A stretch of 42,999 nucleotides of DNA from Blastomyces gilchristii SLH14081. Lineage: Eukaryota > Ascomycota > Eurotiomycetes > Onygenales > Ajellomycetaceae. Under the pieces are notes generated by a model. The model was given only the letters and a program-made list of their open reading frames with translations, was not told the DNA's origin and did not search any database. Below, piece by piece: positions 1 through 12,945 of the stretch. The translations under genes and the position numbers were made by a program. Positions within the stretch are counted from its first letter, which is position 1. Every line of letters starts with the position of its first letter. Where the stretch lies: the NCBI RefSeq assembly GCF_000003855.2, contig NW_003101649.1, positions 430,615 through 473,613 on the forward strand. The letters run 5' to 3'.

Positions 1-1450
1 ATTTTTCTGTTCTTAGAGACAATTGTTATAAGTTTTATTATACATGAAGTTATGATATTCACAGATATCAAGAAACTTTTTATAACTGTAAAGTTCAATA
101 TTACAGAAATATTCACTCTAATAAATTTCTTTCAAATGATAGATCTATATCAGTCTATTCTCTGACATCTATTATCTAACTTTATAATACAGATAAAAGA
201 TATCTGTGTTTTCAGAAATGAGAATATGAATGTTATACTCTTTTACACTTACAGATATGAGACTTATACACCTTATCTGAGATATTATTATGAAAATGAG
301 TCATTCATATACTATGTTCTGCTTTCTGTTTTTCTCTATATCTCTCTCTCTCTTTTCAAGAAGCCTTGTGTGTGTTGTAATTGCATGTATAATTCTAAGA
401 TCAGCAGATGTTTGTTCAGTAATTATTATCTCTGTTTTTATAATTTTATATACTAATAATAGTTCTTAGTTACTCTGATGCTAGAGATCATTTTAATTGA
501 AGATAATAATATCACTGAGACTACTCTCTTCTTCTCTTAAGCTTCTTCTATTGCTTTCTCTCCCCTTCTCTGCAGAGAAGGTTATGAATATATCAGATTA
601 TAAGTGTTCAGCTCTGAGTGACTTCTGCTGTTATTTATCTGATTCTGTACTCTCTTCTTCTTTTATTTCTTTTATCTCTGTTCTCTCTATCTTGACTTCT
701 GATTCTGCAGATTCTGTACTCTTCTTCAATTTTTCTGCATATATGTATACACATTTCTATATTAGCATTTCAGTCAATCTTGTGATAAATGACATTAATG
801 TTATACACAGAGTGAGAGAGGAATTGAAGACATGTATAATATTATTATAAGAGCAGCTTGCAGCTCTCAAATTCCTTACAGATCTTGAGTTTTAAGATTT
901 TCTTTATTTTTAGTGTTTTTCAGATGATGTAATGTTGAAAATAGATTAAACATATAATGTGTGAAAATGAATGAGATGTATATAATAATATTTATCTTTT
1001 TATAGCTGACTCTTACAGTTGATGATCAATTTATTATTTCTTTGCTTTCTTATACTTTTTCTTTATCTGCTAGTCACTACTCTTATACAATCTCTATATA
1101 ATATAGTGTTCAGTGACTAGGTTCAGCAGCTTTTATCTTTTATAATTCTGTCTTATATATTATACTATCTCTCTTCACTCACTCAGATTACTACAGTGAA
1201 CAGCTCATTGAAACTAATCTTATCTAATCTCTGAGTATTCTTAGAGATTGAGATGACTTAGTCTTATATATCTGCAGATGTTTCAGATGATTCATTCTCT
1301 ATTATCTCTGTAATTGAACTGATGTAAACAGTTGAATTCAACTCTGAATTTCTTTTTCTTCTGTGATCTGATTAACATGCAAGTCTGCTGCTTTGAGACT
1401 GCTCTTTATCATATTATACTCACTATCTGTGATGTGTTATTATATGATTA
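1..1450 (-). other. 3' region of gypsy copy 1, downstream of integrase
   Basis: This stretch pairs with copy 2 from about 41,950 to 42,999 and then continues about 400 bases further than copy 2 shows. No LTR is recognisable. The open frames on the plus strand (226-456 and 497-850) are antisense to the element and look like products of C-to-T drift towards pyrimidine-rich codons, so I do not call them genes. The element therefore has more than 1.2 kb between the integrase end and its 3' LTR. Confidence 0.6.
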
Positions 1451-1499
1451 GCTATAGTTTTATCACTTATTGAAGTGTGATGTTCATCTGATTTCTTCA

Positions 1500-2900
1500 T
1501 TTCTTCTCATTCTTTTCTTATAATTGTGAAAAGATTGAAATAAGTGAGATCATCTGATTTGTAAGTGTCTATGATTTCTCTTACTTCATGAGACTTTTCA
1601 ATTATAAGCTTCTTCTTTTTCAATGCTGATAATAGTGCTGTGAATAATTATAATCTGCTTAGATCTTGCATCTTCATCTTTATAAGATATGAATTATTTA
1701 TTAAGTTATATAAGATCTGTTTCTCTGATTTCTTCAATGTATAAGTTCTCAGAGAATGTGATTTGAGTATTTTATAGAGCTTAAATTAGCTAGATTAAAA
1801 CTTCTCAGAACTCTTATTATATATGAGAACTCATATTCTTATCTTGAGACTTGATTTCTTAACTAGTGAGTCTTGTATTCTTTTTGATTAAATTGCTTGA
1901 TTCAGAAGTAACTTATTAGCTTTTATACATGTATGACTGATCTCTTTCAATCTTGATTCTGTGTCTGTGACTGTTGTATCTGTAACTGCTGCTCTCTTTC
2001 TCATTTCTTTCAAAATATTCTTCAGAATGTGCAGATGCAATTTATACAATAGATAGAATGATGAATACTTGAAAACTGCATACTGCTGAATTTGTGTGAC
2101 TAATAGTGCCTGACTGAGATATTCATCTCATAATCATCTTAACTTACTTACTAGATATTTCATCAGCATACTACTTAAGATTTCATTCTAGTGTTTCATC
2201 TTCTTATTCATTTGTGAATGATATAATATTGTTGTACAATATCTTATCTGTATCTGACTTATGAAATACCTCATCACTTCTTCTATGAGATTCACATCAT
2301 TATCAGTTAGAATCTTGTATGATATTTCATAGTTAATATAGATCTTATTATATAGGAACTTCATCATCATCTTCTCTATTATCTCTGAAACTGCTTTTAC
2401 AACTGATCAGTCAGTAGTATAATCAATAGCAGTGATTATTCATCAATTTTCATTTGACATTTGCAGCAGTATGTCTATGAGGTTCATCTCTCATTATTTG
2501 AATAATTGTATCATACATTTCATCTGATGTTGCACTTTCTCATATTCTAACTCTTTCTTTGATTCTTTTATGACCTGATAATTCAGGCACTTGTGAGTGT
2601 ATATCTGAATATTCTCAGCCATGCTTGACTAGTATACTCTTGATTCAAGTATGTTCATGAGTTCAGAGCTTTCTAAGTGACTGAATTCCTTATGCATACA
2701 AGTTATCAAGTTGTATCTAAATGAATATTCTAGATAGAGAGCTTCTGTGTATTCTAGATTACAGTAAAGCATAATATTGTTTTTCAATTTCTTCAGCTTG
2801 AAGTTCAGAAGCATCTCTTCTATCACTTTTATAAGATACTTATCATTTGATATCTTATTATTCTTTAAGTGAGAGATTATTGTATTTACTCATTCTGATT
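1500..2900 (-). pseudogene. integrase relic, gypsy copy 1
   Basis: Two open pieces remain. 2,629-2,826 (minus, 65 codons) carries the zinc-binding HHCC region with HKEFSHLESSELM, and 2,188-2,370 (minus, 60 codons) carries the core with ILTDNDVNLIEE, the second Asp of the DDE core. Both align with copy 2 at 40,560-40,760 and 41,000-41,200. Where the catalytic Glu is expected the sequence reads Lys, as in copy 2 (MNKKMKH against MNRKIKY). The carboxy-terminal segment continues left to about 1,500. The integrase is inactive. Confidence 0.75.
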
Positions 2901-2999
2901 TCTTACACTCTCTCAGTGTGTTTAATGCAAACTTCTCTTATATCTGATTCACAGAACTCTTATTCATGAAATTGAGTCTGTAACTGATTATATCAGACA

Positions 3000-4900
3000 T
3001 CACAGTGTCTGATTCCTTTCAGTATTTGATATGAAGATTATACACTTGAAACTCTGAGATTCAATATACTATGTATTTGAAAGATTTTATCATTGATTAT
3101 AGATAGATAAGACTTTTATGATCTGTGATCACTGTTGTTATATATCTGTTATTAATATATCTATCTCATAACACCAGTGTGTGCTTGATTGCTAGTAATT
3201 TCTTTTCATACACTGAATAATTGAGCTCAGCATCTGATAGTTTTCTATTATTATACATCATTGAATACAGCTTGCTGTTCTTACTCATCTGTAGAAGAGT
3301 ATCTCTGATAGCTCATTTAAATGCATCTGTCTTAATGTAGAAAGGTTTATTACAATCTGATTGAATAAGCACTGAGAATGTTATTACATATTCTCTCAGT
3401 ATGAGAAAAGCCTCTTCACATGCAGTATTTCAGATAATTGAATAAAACTTCTTCTTTCACAGATTTGCATCTGTTTCTCTTAAGAGATCTGAGAGTGATG
3501 CAGATATTTGTGTGAAATTCTTGATGAATCTGTGATAATATAAGATCAATTCAAGAAACTATTATACATGATGTATGTTTCTCAGCTGTGATCAATTCAC
3601 TATGACATTTAATTTCTCTGAGATGAGGTGTATACAGTCATCACTTACTATATATTCTATAAACTTCAACTCTTTCATTTCAAACACACACTTTATTAAT
3701 TTAATATAGAGCTTATACTCTGTCAGAGTTATAAGCACTTCATTGAGATACTTCAGATATTTATTGTATGAGTTTAAGAAGACTAGAATATCATTCAGAT
3801 ATATAAGATATAAGGTTTTATTCTGTTTATAAAGAATTGTATTCATCATTGTTTGAAAGATGATAAGTATATTTATCAGACTGAATGATATTATCAGGAA
3901 TTTAAACTCCTCTCATTGTGTATTAAACACAGTTCACAGTACTGACAGTTTGTCTACACAGATCTGTCAATATTCTGAGAGAAGATCAATTTTTGATAGA
4001 TATTGAGTATTTCTGACTGTATTCAACTATTATTGAATTCATGATAATAAGTATCTGTTCTTGATTGTAAGCTTGTTAAGTACTTAATAATTGATACACA
4101 TCTGTCACTTCTCATCTGTCTTTTTCACAAATAGAACTGGAAAGTCTCATGTGCTTGATGAGAGTTGTATAAGATCATATTCTAGAAGGTCTGTGATCTG
4201 ATACTTCTGTTCTTTGAGATGTGTTTGTGACAGAGAGTACACATTCTGATTGACTGGTTTCACATTCTCTGTGTCAATCTCATGTATGAATTCTTATTTC
4301 AGTGACAATTCTGATGAAAGGTCTGTTCAGAAGATCTTTTCATACTTCTTCAGAAGCTTCTTCATATACTTATTCTTCTGTATTTTCTTTATCTTAGTTT
4401 TCTCTGCTTTTAAATTCTGTATAACATACAGAATGCTTTCAGATGAGAACTTGTGAATCATTCTCTTTACTTATTAATGTATAAGCAGATTTAATTCTTC
4501 TATATCAGAGACATGAAATGTTCTTCTCATATCAGTTGATAGAATTGTATGAACTGTTTTATTCTTATCAGTTAACTGTATATAATATATAAACTATTGA
4601 ATCTCTGAATTGAATCTTTGAAATCAATTAAGTCTGAGAATAAGATTATATTTCATATTCTGCAGCTCTCACACTCAAATATAGCAAGATTATTCTCTGA
4701 AGTGCAAGGAAACTCTTACTCTTACAGATGATATTAAATATCAGTTATCAGACAATCTTATATATCAGAGATTCTTCACTTAATGACTTTCTTTCAGTCT
4801 TCAGATTATATAATTATTAATATATTATATAGAAGCTTCTGTGTCTGCTAACACTTTTGCAGTCATCTCTTAATTCTTACTCAAGTGCTCTTTATACATT
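3000..4900 (-). pseudogene. protease-reverse transcriptase-RNase H relic, gypsy copy 1
   Basis: The clearest open piece is 3,592-3,849 (minus, 85 codons). It covers the reverse transcriptase palm, with LIYLNDILVF where copy 2 still has VYLDD, so the first catalytic Asp of the YxDD box is changed to Asn by a G-to-A mutation. RNase H follows to the left near 3,100-3,300 and matches copy 2 at 40,040-40,320. Protease and the RT amino end lie right, to about 4,900. Reverse transcriptase would copy element RNA inside particles. The missing Asp and many stops make this copy inactive. Confidence 0.75.
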
Positions 4901-5846
4901 AATATTTCAGATCTCAAGATATTGAGATGAGTATCTGCTTTATCATCCTCACTCATACTTCATTCAGAAGCCTACTTTCTCTTAATATTCACAGAATTCA
5001 GAGAATCGTCTAACACAGGCATCTCTTTCACTTTGAAGACATTTTATAGAATATCAGTGAGTGTCTTCAAGCTCACTGATTCTACTAGTTTTTTAACTCT
5101 CTTACTTCTCTTGACTATGTATACTGTGTGTAATCTTTTGTATCATGATTTTAGTGTTCATAGTTAAAGCAAGCTTGATACTTGTGATATCAAGGTTTTC
5201 ACTCAGAGACTCTCTTTTTTGAGGAATTCAGTGCTTTAGTAATAGCATTCAAATCTAGATTTATTGTGTCTGAGTGTGTAACTTGTATCACAGAAGTCTG
5301 ATTATCTATTCTCTGCTGAGATATACTTGATTGCAGTATTTTCTATTACAGTTGACTCACTTGTTTCTATATAATAAGAATGTTATATGCTTTCTTCACT
5401 GTATCTGACTGTGAGATTAAGCATTTTCATTCTACTCTTAACTCAGGTGTAAGATCATGAATAAAGATCTGTAAACAGAAAGATGTTAAAAGCTCTTCAT
5501 TTAATACAAGATAGTGTAAACAGAAGTGTGTGAAGTATAATATAAGATCACTTATTTATCTACACTCAGTGAAGTGTTTATAATGCTTATCTTATACATT
5601 CACTTTCTCAAAGTTATGCAAGATTCATTTGAAAAACTTATTTCATATTCATGAGAATGAATATTGTTTCAGATCTGTGAGATTCATCTTTTCATTAGTT
5701 ATTTATAATGACTTCACTTTTTCATATAGAAATGTGATAGATCTTAAGACTTGTTGAAATTCTGTTAACTGTCTGTCTGTAAGTTCACATTCAATCTGAT
5801 AATATAATCATATCTGACTTAGTCAGCTAATTACAGCATCATTTTT

Positions 5847-6740
5847 TCAGTTGTCATTGAAGCTTGATAACTCTAGCAGATCTTCTGATTTGATGTATTT
5901 TATATTCAGATTCTCATTCTGCACAGTGATCTCTGATGATATGTATACTTCTGAAGAGAATATGAACAATTGTGATGAAATCTTTAAATTCAGTATAATC
6001 ATCTGTCTGTGTAAATATTCAATCTTCTGCTGCAGGTCTAAGACCTGGTTTTCTCTATTCTTATTGATGATGATGATTGTGTTGATGAAGCTCTTCATTG
6101 TGAATGCTTGATTCACAGCAAATATCAATTATTGTTTAACTTTCATCTCAGCCTGTCACTGTGTATGCAAGGCCTTAATATTATTTAGAATTCTTATATG
6201 CATATGAAGCTTCAATTCTGATTCAGTGATCTTGACTGTTTTTCTTACTACTTTAAGTAAACTCTTTGAGAGGTTCTGCATATCTTCTGATTCAGATAGC
6301 AGAGAATAGTGTTATTTATATTAACTAGAAAAGATATTCATTTCAGTAGTTTCTTATTAATTGTATAATGTCTATTATTATATCACTATATTATTATATT
6401 ACTATATCATTATATAATTTCTGTTATCATTGTACAACTTCAGTGATGATCATCTCTCTTTTATTCTTCTGAGTAGAGAGTGATCTTCTTTGAATCTGAT
6501 TTATCACTCTCATTTCTTTTCTCACATCTCATTCATTCACATATGTGACATTTATCTGAGTGTGAAGTTTTTCTTCAACAAGCAGAGCAGTGTCAATCAG
6601 ATGCTCTTTCACTCACTGCTCTTCATACACTATCTTTTGAGATGTTTTTAGAATCACACTGGCATGATAACTACAAATCACTTTGTAGACAGAATTATCA
6701 TGCTCTGGAGAAGCCTGTACTTCTCACTGGTTTTTAGACA
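5847..6740 (-). pseudogene. gag relic of gypsy copy 1
   Basis: The gag frame starts about 10 nt inside the LTR (ATG at about 6,740 read leftward, peptide MSKNQ then a stop). The longest open piece is 5,847-6,128 (93 codons), matching the copy 2 segment at 37,259-37,541 with shared words such as QAFTMKSF and KSEDLLE versus KPGDLLE. Gag would form the virus-like particle shell in the cytoplasm. The frame is interrupted repeatedly, mostly by TGA where the other copy or context suggests Trp or Arg. Gag continues left towards about 5,100, but is too decayed to delimit. Confidence 0.7.
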
Positions 6741-6750
6741 TGCTATCAGA

Positions 6751-6917
6751 TGTGATTCAACGGTTGCTTGAGTCAGTGTATGATTACAGGTGTATGCTGA
6801 CTTCTTATATACTGTACACTAAATTAATTGATGGCCGCTATGGCCCCTTTACATTCGTAAGCAAGTTCGGAAGCGGCCGCGTTATTATCCGGCGGTCGTA
6901 CATTCTTCCGAACCACA
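6751..6917 (-). repeat. 5' LTR of gypsy copy 1
   Basis: Read on the minus strand it starts TGTG and ends CACA, the usual LTR inverted dinucleotides, and contains a TATATAAG TATA-like box. It aligns along its length with the LTR at 36,471-36,653 apart from small indels. Its 5' half (about 6,828-6,917) keeps many CpG dinucleotides and a GCGGCCGC octamer, although the DNA on both sides is nearly CpG-free. A perfect 9-bp inverted repeat (GTTCGGAAG and CTTCCGAAC) lies near its outer end, as in copy 2. Confidence 0.85.
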
Positions 6918-9900
6918 TGTCTTCAAATACTGTTTATATTCTTTCTCTTTAGATAGTTCACTTATTTATAAGTCTATAAAAGATTCAAGCTTTTCTCTTC
7001 AGAGAGATATCTTCTCATAATCAACTTTTTCAATATTTAAAAAAGAAAATTGATCTTTAATCAGTGAGTATAGTCTGTATAGTTGAGAAGACATTTTCTG
7101 TGAACAATTATTTTCATTTCAATCAAAAAATCTATTTCAATCTAGTTCATTTCCAGAGTGAATTAATGAAAATGAAGAAGAGACTCTTTCTCTGATTATA
7201 TGAATTAAGCTCATCTTTATAACTTTCAGAGTATAGTTCATACAGGTCTTTTCAAATCTAACAGTAGAAGAGAGAATTGAAGCTTCAATTTTCATTACTT
7301 TAATAGAAGATAATTTGAATACTCTCAGAATTCTTCTCAAAGCTCTGTTTTACAGACTTTGAAAGAGTTCAGTGAAATTTTCTTGATTATTCTATTAAAC
7401 TTAAACTTCATAATCAGCTACTGAGATAATACAGACTATATATAACTATATCATAGTCTGAAAGAATAGACCTCTGTCTGTATTTAATAGTCTGATTATA
7501 TTATTCAATAGTCTTTCTATCTTGATAGTTCTTTGTTGAATATAATATTTAAAATTCAACTTAGAGTTTAACTATACTTCTAATTATTTAATATTTAAAC
7601 TGGGTTTAATCTATCTATTTAAAAGAGTTAGGCATAGTTTCTTCTCATTGAATCTAGAAAAGAAATGAATTAACTCAGTTTTATTTATATTAAATTAAAT
7701 TTAATTGATATCTACTCTAACAAAGATTTTCTTTACTACTTTTTCAATCACTTTTAAATTCTCTCTAATTGTTTTTAAGCTATAGACAAGATCAATATCA
7801 TTCATATAACTCAGAGATCATACTATTTTCATATCTCTATTTTTGAATAGATATGCAGTGTATATTGTAAATAAAATAAGTGAGATTGAAGATTCTTATG
7901 ATACTTCTATTTTTATCTCAGTCTTATCTTATTTCATTTCATCAAAGAATAGTTGTATGATTCTTTTAGATATAAAACAGTTAACTCATTTTATTACAGA
8001 AAGTGACAGTTTTAACATCTTTAAAGTCTGAATTAACTTTGACTTTGAAACATGATTAAATACTTCTTTTATATTAATAAAAACTACAGTTGAGACCAGA
8101 TCTTCATACTTTGCTATTGAAATATCATGAATAACTGAGAGAACAGTGTCAATTGTAGAATATTATTTTCTATCTCTTATTTATTCACTGAATAAAAGAG
8201 AATTACTAATAGAGTTTATAAAAGATAGTTAAGTCACTATTATCTTTTCTAAAACCTTTTCTAGACAGTTCAATAGAGATATTACTCTATATGACTTAGA
8301 AATTGAAGTTTTTCTATTAGGTTTTATAAGAATCACTTCAGTGACTTCTTTTCAGCATTCAGAATAATATTCATTTTTCAAGAGATTGAAAAAGAGCTCA
8401 AAATATTCATTCTTTAAGTAGAAGTATGTATTTTGAATAATCAAGTGATTGATTGAATCAGGCTCTGCAGCAGCTTTAACTGAACTTGAGAAGATAGCTG
8501 ACTCTAATTCATCTTATATATGCTCAGATTATTCTCAGTCATTTTTATTAATATAGTTATGAAGTGATATATTTTCTTTCTCTGAATCTGAATCTGATAA
8601 GTTTTGAAAGAGAATTCTTATAAAAGCTTAACATTTTTTCTCAAAAGAATTTACTGTATATAATTCATTCTGAAACTTATATTCTAAGGCTGAAAGTTTT
8701 GCTACACTTCTTATTTTAGTATAGTTAAAAGCTTTAAACACTTTCTTTTCTTATATTTCTTTAAGAAATTTATTCCAGCAGTCTGTTTTAGCTCTTTTAA
8801 TATCTGAAAAATATTTATTTCTGATAGCTTTAACCTCTTTATCAGATATTATATCATTCTTTCAATCTTTTCTAGCAGTAGCTAATGTTTTTTTTTTAGA
8901 TATAATATTCTTATTTTATCAAGATTTGAAATACTCAGAAGACTTTCTCTTTGAAATATTATCTCTAATAATTGTTAGAATAATAGATGTAATAAGCTTT
9001 ACTCTATTCTCAAGCATTTCATTTAAGATATCTTGATCAGAATTTCAATATAACTCACTCTGCTTTTCAGATTTTAACAGTTTTATACTTTCTTCAACTG
9101 CTTTTCAACCAGCTTTTTCAAAGTTAAACTGAGTAGAGAGAAGAGGATTTTCACTCATTTATTTTTCACTCAGTTTAATATTAAATTGAATAATCTCATA
9201 ATCTGATCTCAATGTCTTATTTAAATTAATAAACTAGTTTACAAGTTCTTTTTTTATTAGATTTTATGATATAAAGATTAGATCTATAATAGATTTCTTT
9301 TCCATACTGTTTCTAAATCATGTTTGTTAATCAGACTTATTAACTAAATCTATTGAATGCTCAAAGATTTATTCAATCAGATTATCTGCTCTTACTGCTC
9401 TTTTGCATTCTGAATTTTATCAGATATGATGTGTATTGAAATCTTCTACAATTATAGAGTTTCTTAATGAAGTTATATTCAGAAATCCTCTATTAATTGT
9501 TCAGATACTGTTATTTTGATTCAATGACTTTTCATTATAGATATTTATGAGCTGTATAGTATCAACCTTATTCTTGTTATCTATAATATCACTCAACAGA
9601 ATATCAGAGTCAGATATAATATTAAATCTTAGATTAAATTGATATCTTGATCTCTTTCTTTCATAGATGACTACTTTTGACATTATCTCAGACTTTTGAG
9701 ATAGAAAGCAGTAGTAGCTTGAATGAGAAATAATATATTTTTACTCAGCATCAAAATTCAGTTTGTGAAACAGTATAAAATCAACTTTTTATTCAAATGT
9801 AATTTGAAGATAAGAATAAATACAATTTGAGTTTCTATTCATATTATTTTTAATAAATGTGATTTTTGAAGAGTTTTTAAACTTTTTTTATTGTTTTTGT

Positions 9901-9950
9901 TGTATATTCATACTAAAAGAGAGTAGAGATAGAGTAGAATCTAATCACTA
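6918..9950 (-). pseudogene. LINE A ORF2: endonuclease-reverse transcriptase-RNase H relic
   Basis: Endonuclease: 9,501-9,683 keeps an open frame with KVVIYERKRSRYQF and TIQLINIYNEKS, typical of the apurinic-type endonuclease fold. Reverse transcriptase: the active-site region at 7,797-7,808 reads YMND followed by IDLV, where an aromatic-x-Asp-Asp box is expected, so one catalytic Asp has become Asn. Carboxy region: 7,137-7,340 (67 codons, minus) matches 23,317-23,520 in copy B with MRRILRVFKLSSIKVM against MKRILKVFKSSSIKIM. The protein would nick target DNA and prime reverse transcription there. Dozens of stops make it dead. Confidence 0.75.
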
Positions 9951-10249
9951 TTATCAGATAGTAGATTATAACTATTTTAAAAAGTAGAAGTCTCAACTGC
10001 TTGCATTATATCTAGTTTATCATCAGAGTCATTTCTTAATTCTCTAATCTTAACAGAAGTTTAAGAATTCAAATTCTATTTACATTTAGCTGAAGAATTG
10101 AAGTTTGAAGATTTAGATAGTTGAGAGTTTCTTATTTTTAAGCTTACAGTTGTAGATTTACTGATTTGACTATTCTCTTCAGTTCTAGATTTACTTTGAG
10201 CTTTATCTTTTCTTCAATTCTTCTAAGTTCTTGAAGTAAACATACATTC

Positions 10250-11557
10250 TTTTGAGCTAGATACATGTTTTTCTTTGCAATTAGAGTATTTAAGCAGAGT
10301 ATATTAACATATTTCATCTCTTTTTAAGCATGTTTTATATTTATGCTTACTAGTTTTATAATCACTAGCACAGACTGCATATTTTAAGTCTTTAAAATAA
10401 GAGATTGTAAAGTGTTCATATCTTTGACAGTTTGAACACTGTGTTTGAGCTTTGAGATTCATTCTTAAGTCTTTGTATTCATGAACTCTCATTTTCAAAC
10501 CTGCTACTCTTACTTCAGAAATCTTTGACTGTTCAAGTATCTTTGTATATACTAGAACAGAGACATTTCTTCTGCTTCATCTGAACTTAATTGAATTTAG
10601 TTATACAGACTCTTTTCTCAGTTGAATGAAGTTATATTCTTCTAATTCATTTTTAAGAAGTAGCATTTCTTCTTCACAGTTAAAAATTTCAACTGAAATA
10701 TTATAAAGAATGAATTTGTCTCACTTTTCATATCTCTCAGATAGAATTATTGTGTTTAATAATAATTCTACTGCTGATTTTCAGAGATTCTTATTCTGAA
10801 TAAGAAATTCTGTACTGAATTCAGACATTGTAGTCAGAATGATGAAGTTTTCAAAGAAGAATAGCTCAATTGAAGCTATAACTGATTTTTAAACTTTAAT
10901 ATTAGTTATTAACTGAGAAAAGAACTGCTGATTGATTTTATTTCTAATTTTGAAAACAAGATTTAAGTTTAGCTTGTTTCTCTGTAAGATGTTCTAATTT
11001 AAGACTTTGAGAATCAGTCTTCTATTTCTGGAGATTTGAAAGTTTCTCTCTTTTTATATTTTTTTCTTCACTTTTCTATGAATAGAAGTATGAGCAGTAT
11101 TCTTCTCAGTTTTCTCAGAATTTTGAGCAGGTTTTGAGATAGCAGATTTAAAGACAGCAGGTTTAGAGATAGCAGACTCATCTGCTTGAGCATATGTTTT
11201 CTTCTGATTTAAAGAAGAAGAAGAAAAAGTAGAAAAAGAAGAAGAATAAAATAAAGAGTCAGTGATTATACTAGAAATTTTCAATGTTTTTAAAACTGTG
11301 TTTGAAATTTCAAGTTTGAACTTGATCACTTTCTATAGTTGTCTAGCCTGAGTATGAAGAATTAGCAGAACTTCTTCATTCATCTCACTCAGACACTGCT
11401 TTTTAAGAATCTTACTTACTTTTTCAAGTTTCTGTATTTCAAGAACTTATTGTTTCTCTATTTCTTCTTTCTTTCTTCTATTCAGAATTTCAATCTCAGA
11501 AATAGTATTTGAGAAAGAATCTTTTTTCACATCAACTGAGTGTATTTTTGAACTCAT
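10250..11557 (-). pseudogene. LINE A ORF1: gag-like RNA-binding protein relic
   Basis: A start codon at 11,557 (minus) opens MSSKIHSVDVKKDSFS and runs into a Lys/Glu-rich coiled-coil-like stretch and then a Ser-rich stretch (11,054-11,329). The piece at 10,304-10,498 contains CSNCQRYEHFTISYF followed by CASDYKTSKHKYKTC, a damaged pair of CCHC zinc knuckles; the last Cys of the first knuckle is now Tyr (TGC or TGT to TAC or TAT). Such ORF1 proteins bind LINE RNA. The same amino-terminal segment recurs in fragment C at 13,219-13,578. Confidence 0.75.
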
Positions 11558-12639
11558 TATTCTCACTCAATGAAAAGTTAATCAGACTATTTTAATTGAG
11601 ATATTTATTAAACTCTTTTGAATTGAAAAGTTGATCAGACTGTTTTAATTAAGAGATTTCTAAGTCTGTTTTCAATTGAAAAGTTGATCAGACTGTTTCA
11701 AAAGAAGAATAAAGGACTTTTATGTATAAAACACCTAATTTTTTTCACACTACTTCAGTAACTAGGTTAGATTTTTGAAGAGAATCTAATACACTAAAAT
11801 TGATTTTTGAGATAAATTAATAAAATCTTTATACTCTCTTTCTTGAGATACAGTGAGAAAAAGTATGATATTAATTGATAATAAATCAGATAATATGACA
11901 GTTTTTGAGAGAAAAACTGATAAAAAATAAATCAATTTTTTACAGAGAAAATGATTAAAACTATTCAATTTTATTCAAAATTATTCAATTCTCCTCACAC
12001 AATAAGTATACAACTCAATTCAGTTAATAAAGAGTGTAAAAAAGAATTAACTATTAATAAAAGCTCTTCAGTCACTGAAAAAGTAATTCTTACTTAAAAG
12101 AAAATGAAATTATGACAGAAAATAACTCTGTTTTTAATTCTTTGTAAGAATATTGTATAAAACCCAGAGAAAAACACCTTACTTTTTTAAGAGAAATAAA
12201 AAACTATTTCTAAGATCTTTTTTTTGCATTAACTGCTGCAGAAGAATGAGATAGAAACTGCTAAGATATATACTATTATATACTCTCTATCAAGACTTTT
12301 TCTCTTCAGAGTCTTAATATTATAGAGAATATAAGTCTATTTCTATATAATAATATAAATATTGTCAGCAGAATGTGGAGAAACTGGTTATTTATATCTC
12401 AAAATAGCAGACTTTATCAATGATTATATTAATATAGAGTTAATTCTCAAATTTAATAGAAATCTAGTGTTGCTGTTTTCAATCTCTTGCAGAATCTATT
12501 AAATATTAAGATATTAAAACTAGATTTAATATATCTCACTGTGCAGAGATCAAAGACTCAGTCAGATCTTGAGATATACTGATTTTATAGTTATTAACAT
12601 GCTGTTGACTCATTCTGTTAACTTATTATCTGCTAATTA

Positions 12640-12945
12640 TATATTGAATACTGTTACTGAGGTATCTTTTTGTATTATTCTGCTGAGAATGAGTCAGATT
12701 GAGAGAGATGATACAAGAATGAGACCTGGCATTGATGTCTAGATACACTGAAGACAGATAGAGTATTTGCAGAGATTGCACTTCAGAAGTGTTTATTATA
12801 TACTTAATATTATTACTGAGGTATCTTTTGTATTTTTCTATCAGAAATGAGCCAGATTGAGAAGAGCAGTACAAGAGTGAGACTTGATGTTGATGTTTTG
12901 AAATATCAAAGATGAACAGGGTTTTCACAGAGATCACTTCTCAGA
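12640..12945. repeat. Two tandem repeat units in the LINE A 5' region
   Basis: Two related units of about 150 bases follow each other (about 12,640-12,790 and 12,805-12,945). Each opens with ACTGAGGTATCTTTT and contains GAGACTTGATGTTGATG-like and CAGATTGAGA words in the same order. The surrounding 11,558-12,640 has no surviving coding frame and partly matches fragment C (14,263-14,966). I read it as LINE 5' UTR. LINE promoters are sometimes built of tandem monomers, but that role here is inference. Confidence 0.6.

Larger units (their letters stand above)
1..6917 (-). mobile_element. Ty3/gypsy retrotransposon, copy 1 (degenerate, 5' part)
   Basis: A minus-strand gypsy element that runs off the left edge. 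In minus-strand order from the right: 5' LTR (6,751-6,917), gag (about 5,100-6,740), protease-reverse transcriptase-RNase H (about 3,000-4,900), integrase (about 1,500-2,900) and a long 3' region (1 to about 1,450). Almost every block can be matched by eye to copy 2 at 36,471-42,999 read in the opposite direction. The order gag-PR-RT-RH-IN defines the Metaviridae. All frames are broken by stops and the sequence is much more AT-rich than copy 2. No 3' LTR is inside the window. The DNA just right of the LTR is LINE sequence that is continuous in another LINE copy (23,550-23,750), so this element inserted into a LINE. Confidence 0.9.

Noticed and set aside
497..850. 117-codon plus-strand frame as a gene
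   Set aside because: It is antisense to gypsy copy 1, and its Ser/Leu-rich content follows from pyrimidine-rich drift. The antisense frame in copy 2 (42,550-42,899) differs strongly.
5851..6111. Plus-strand 86-codon frame
   Set aside because: Shadow of the gag frame on the minus strand.
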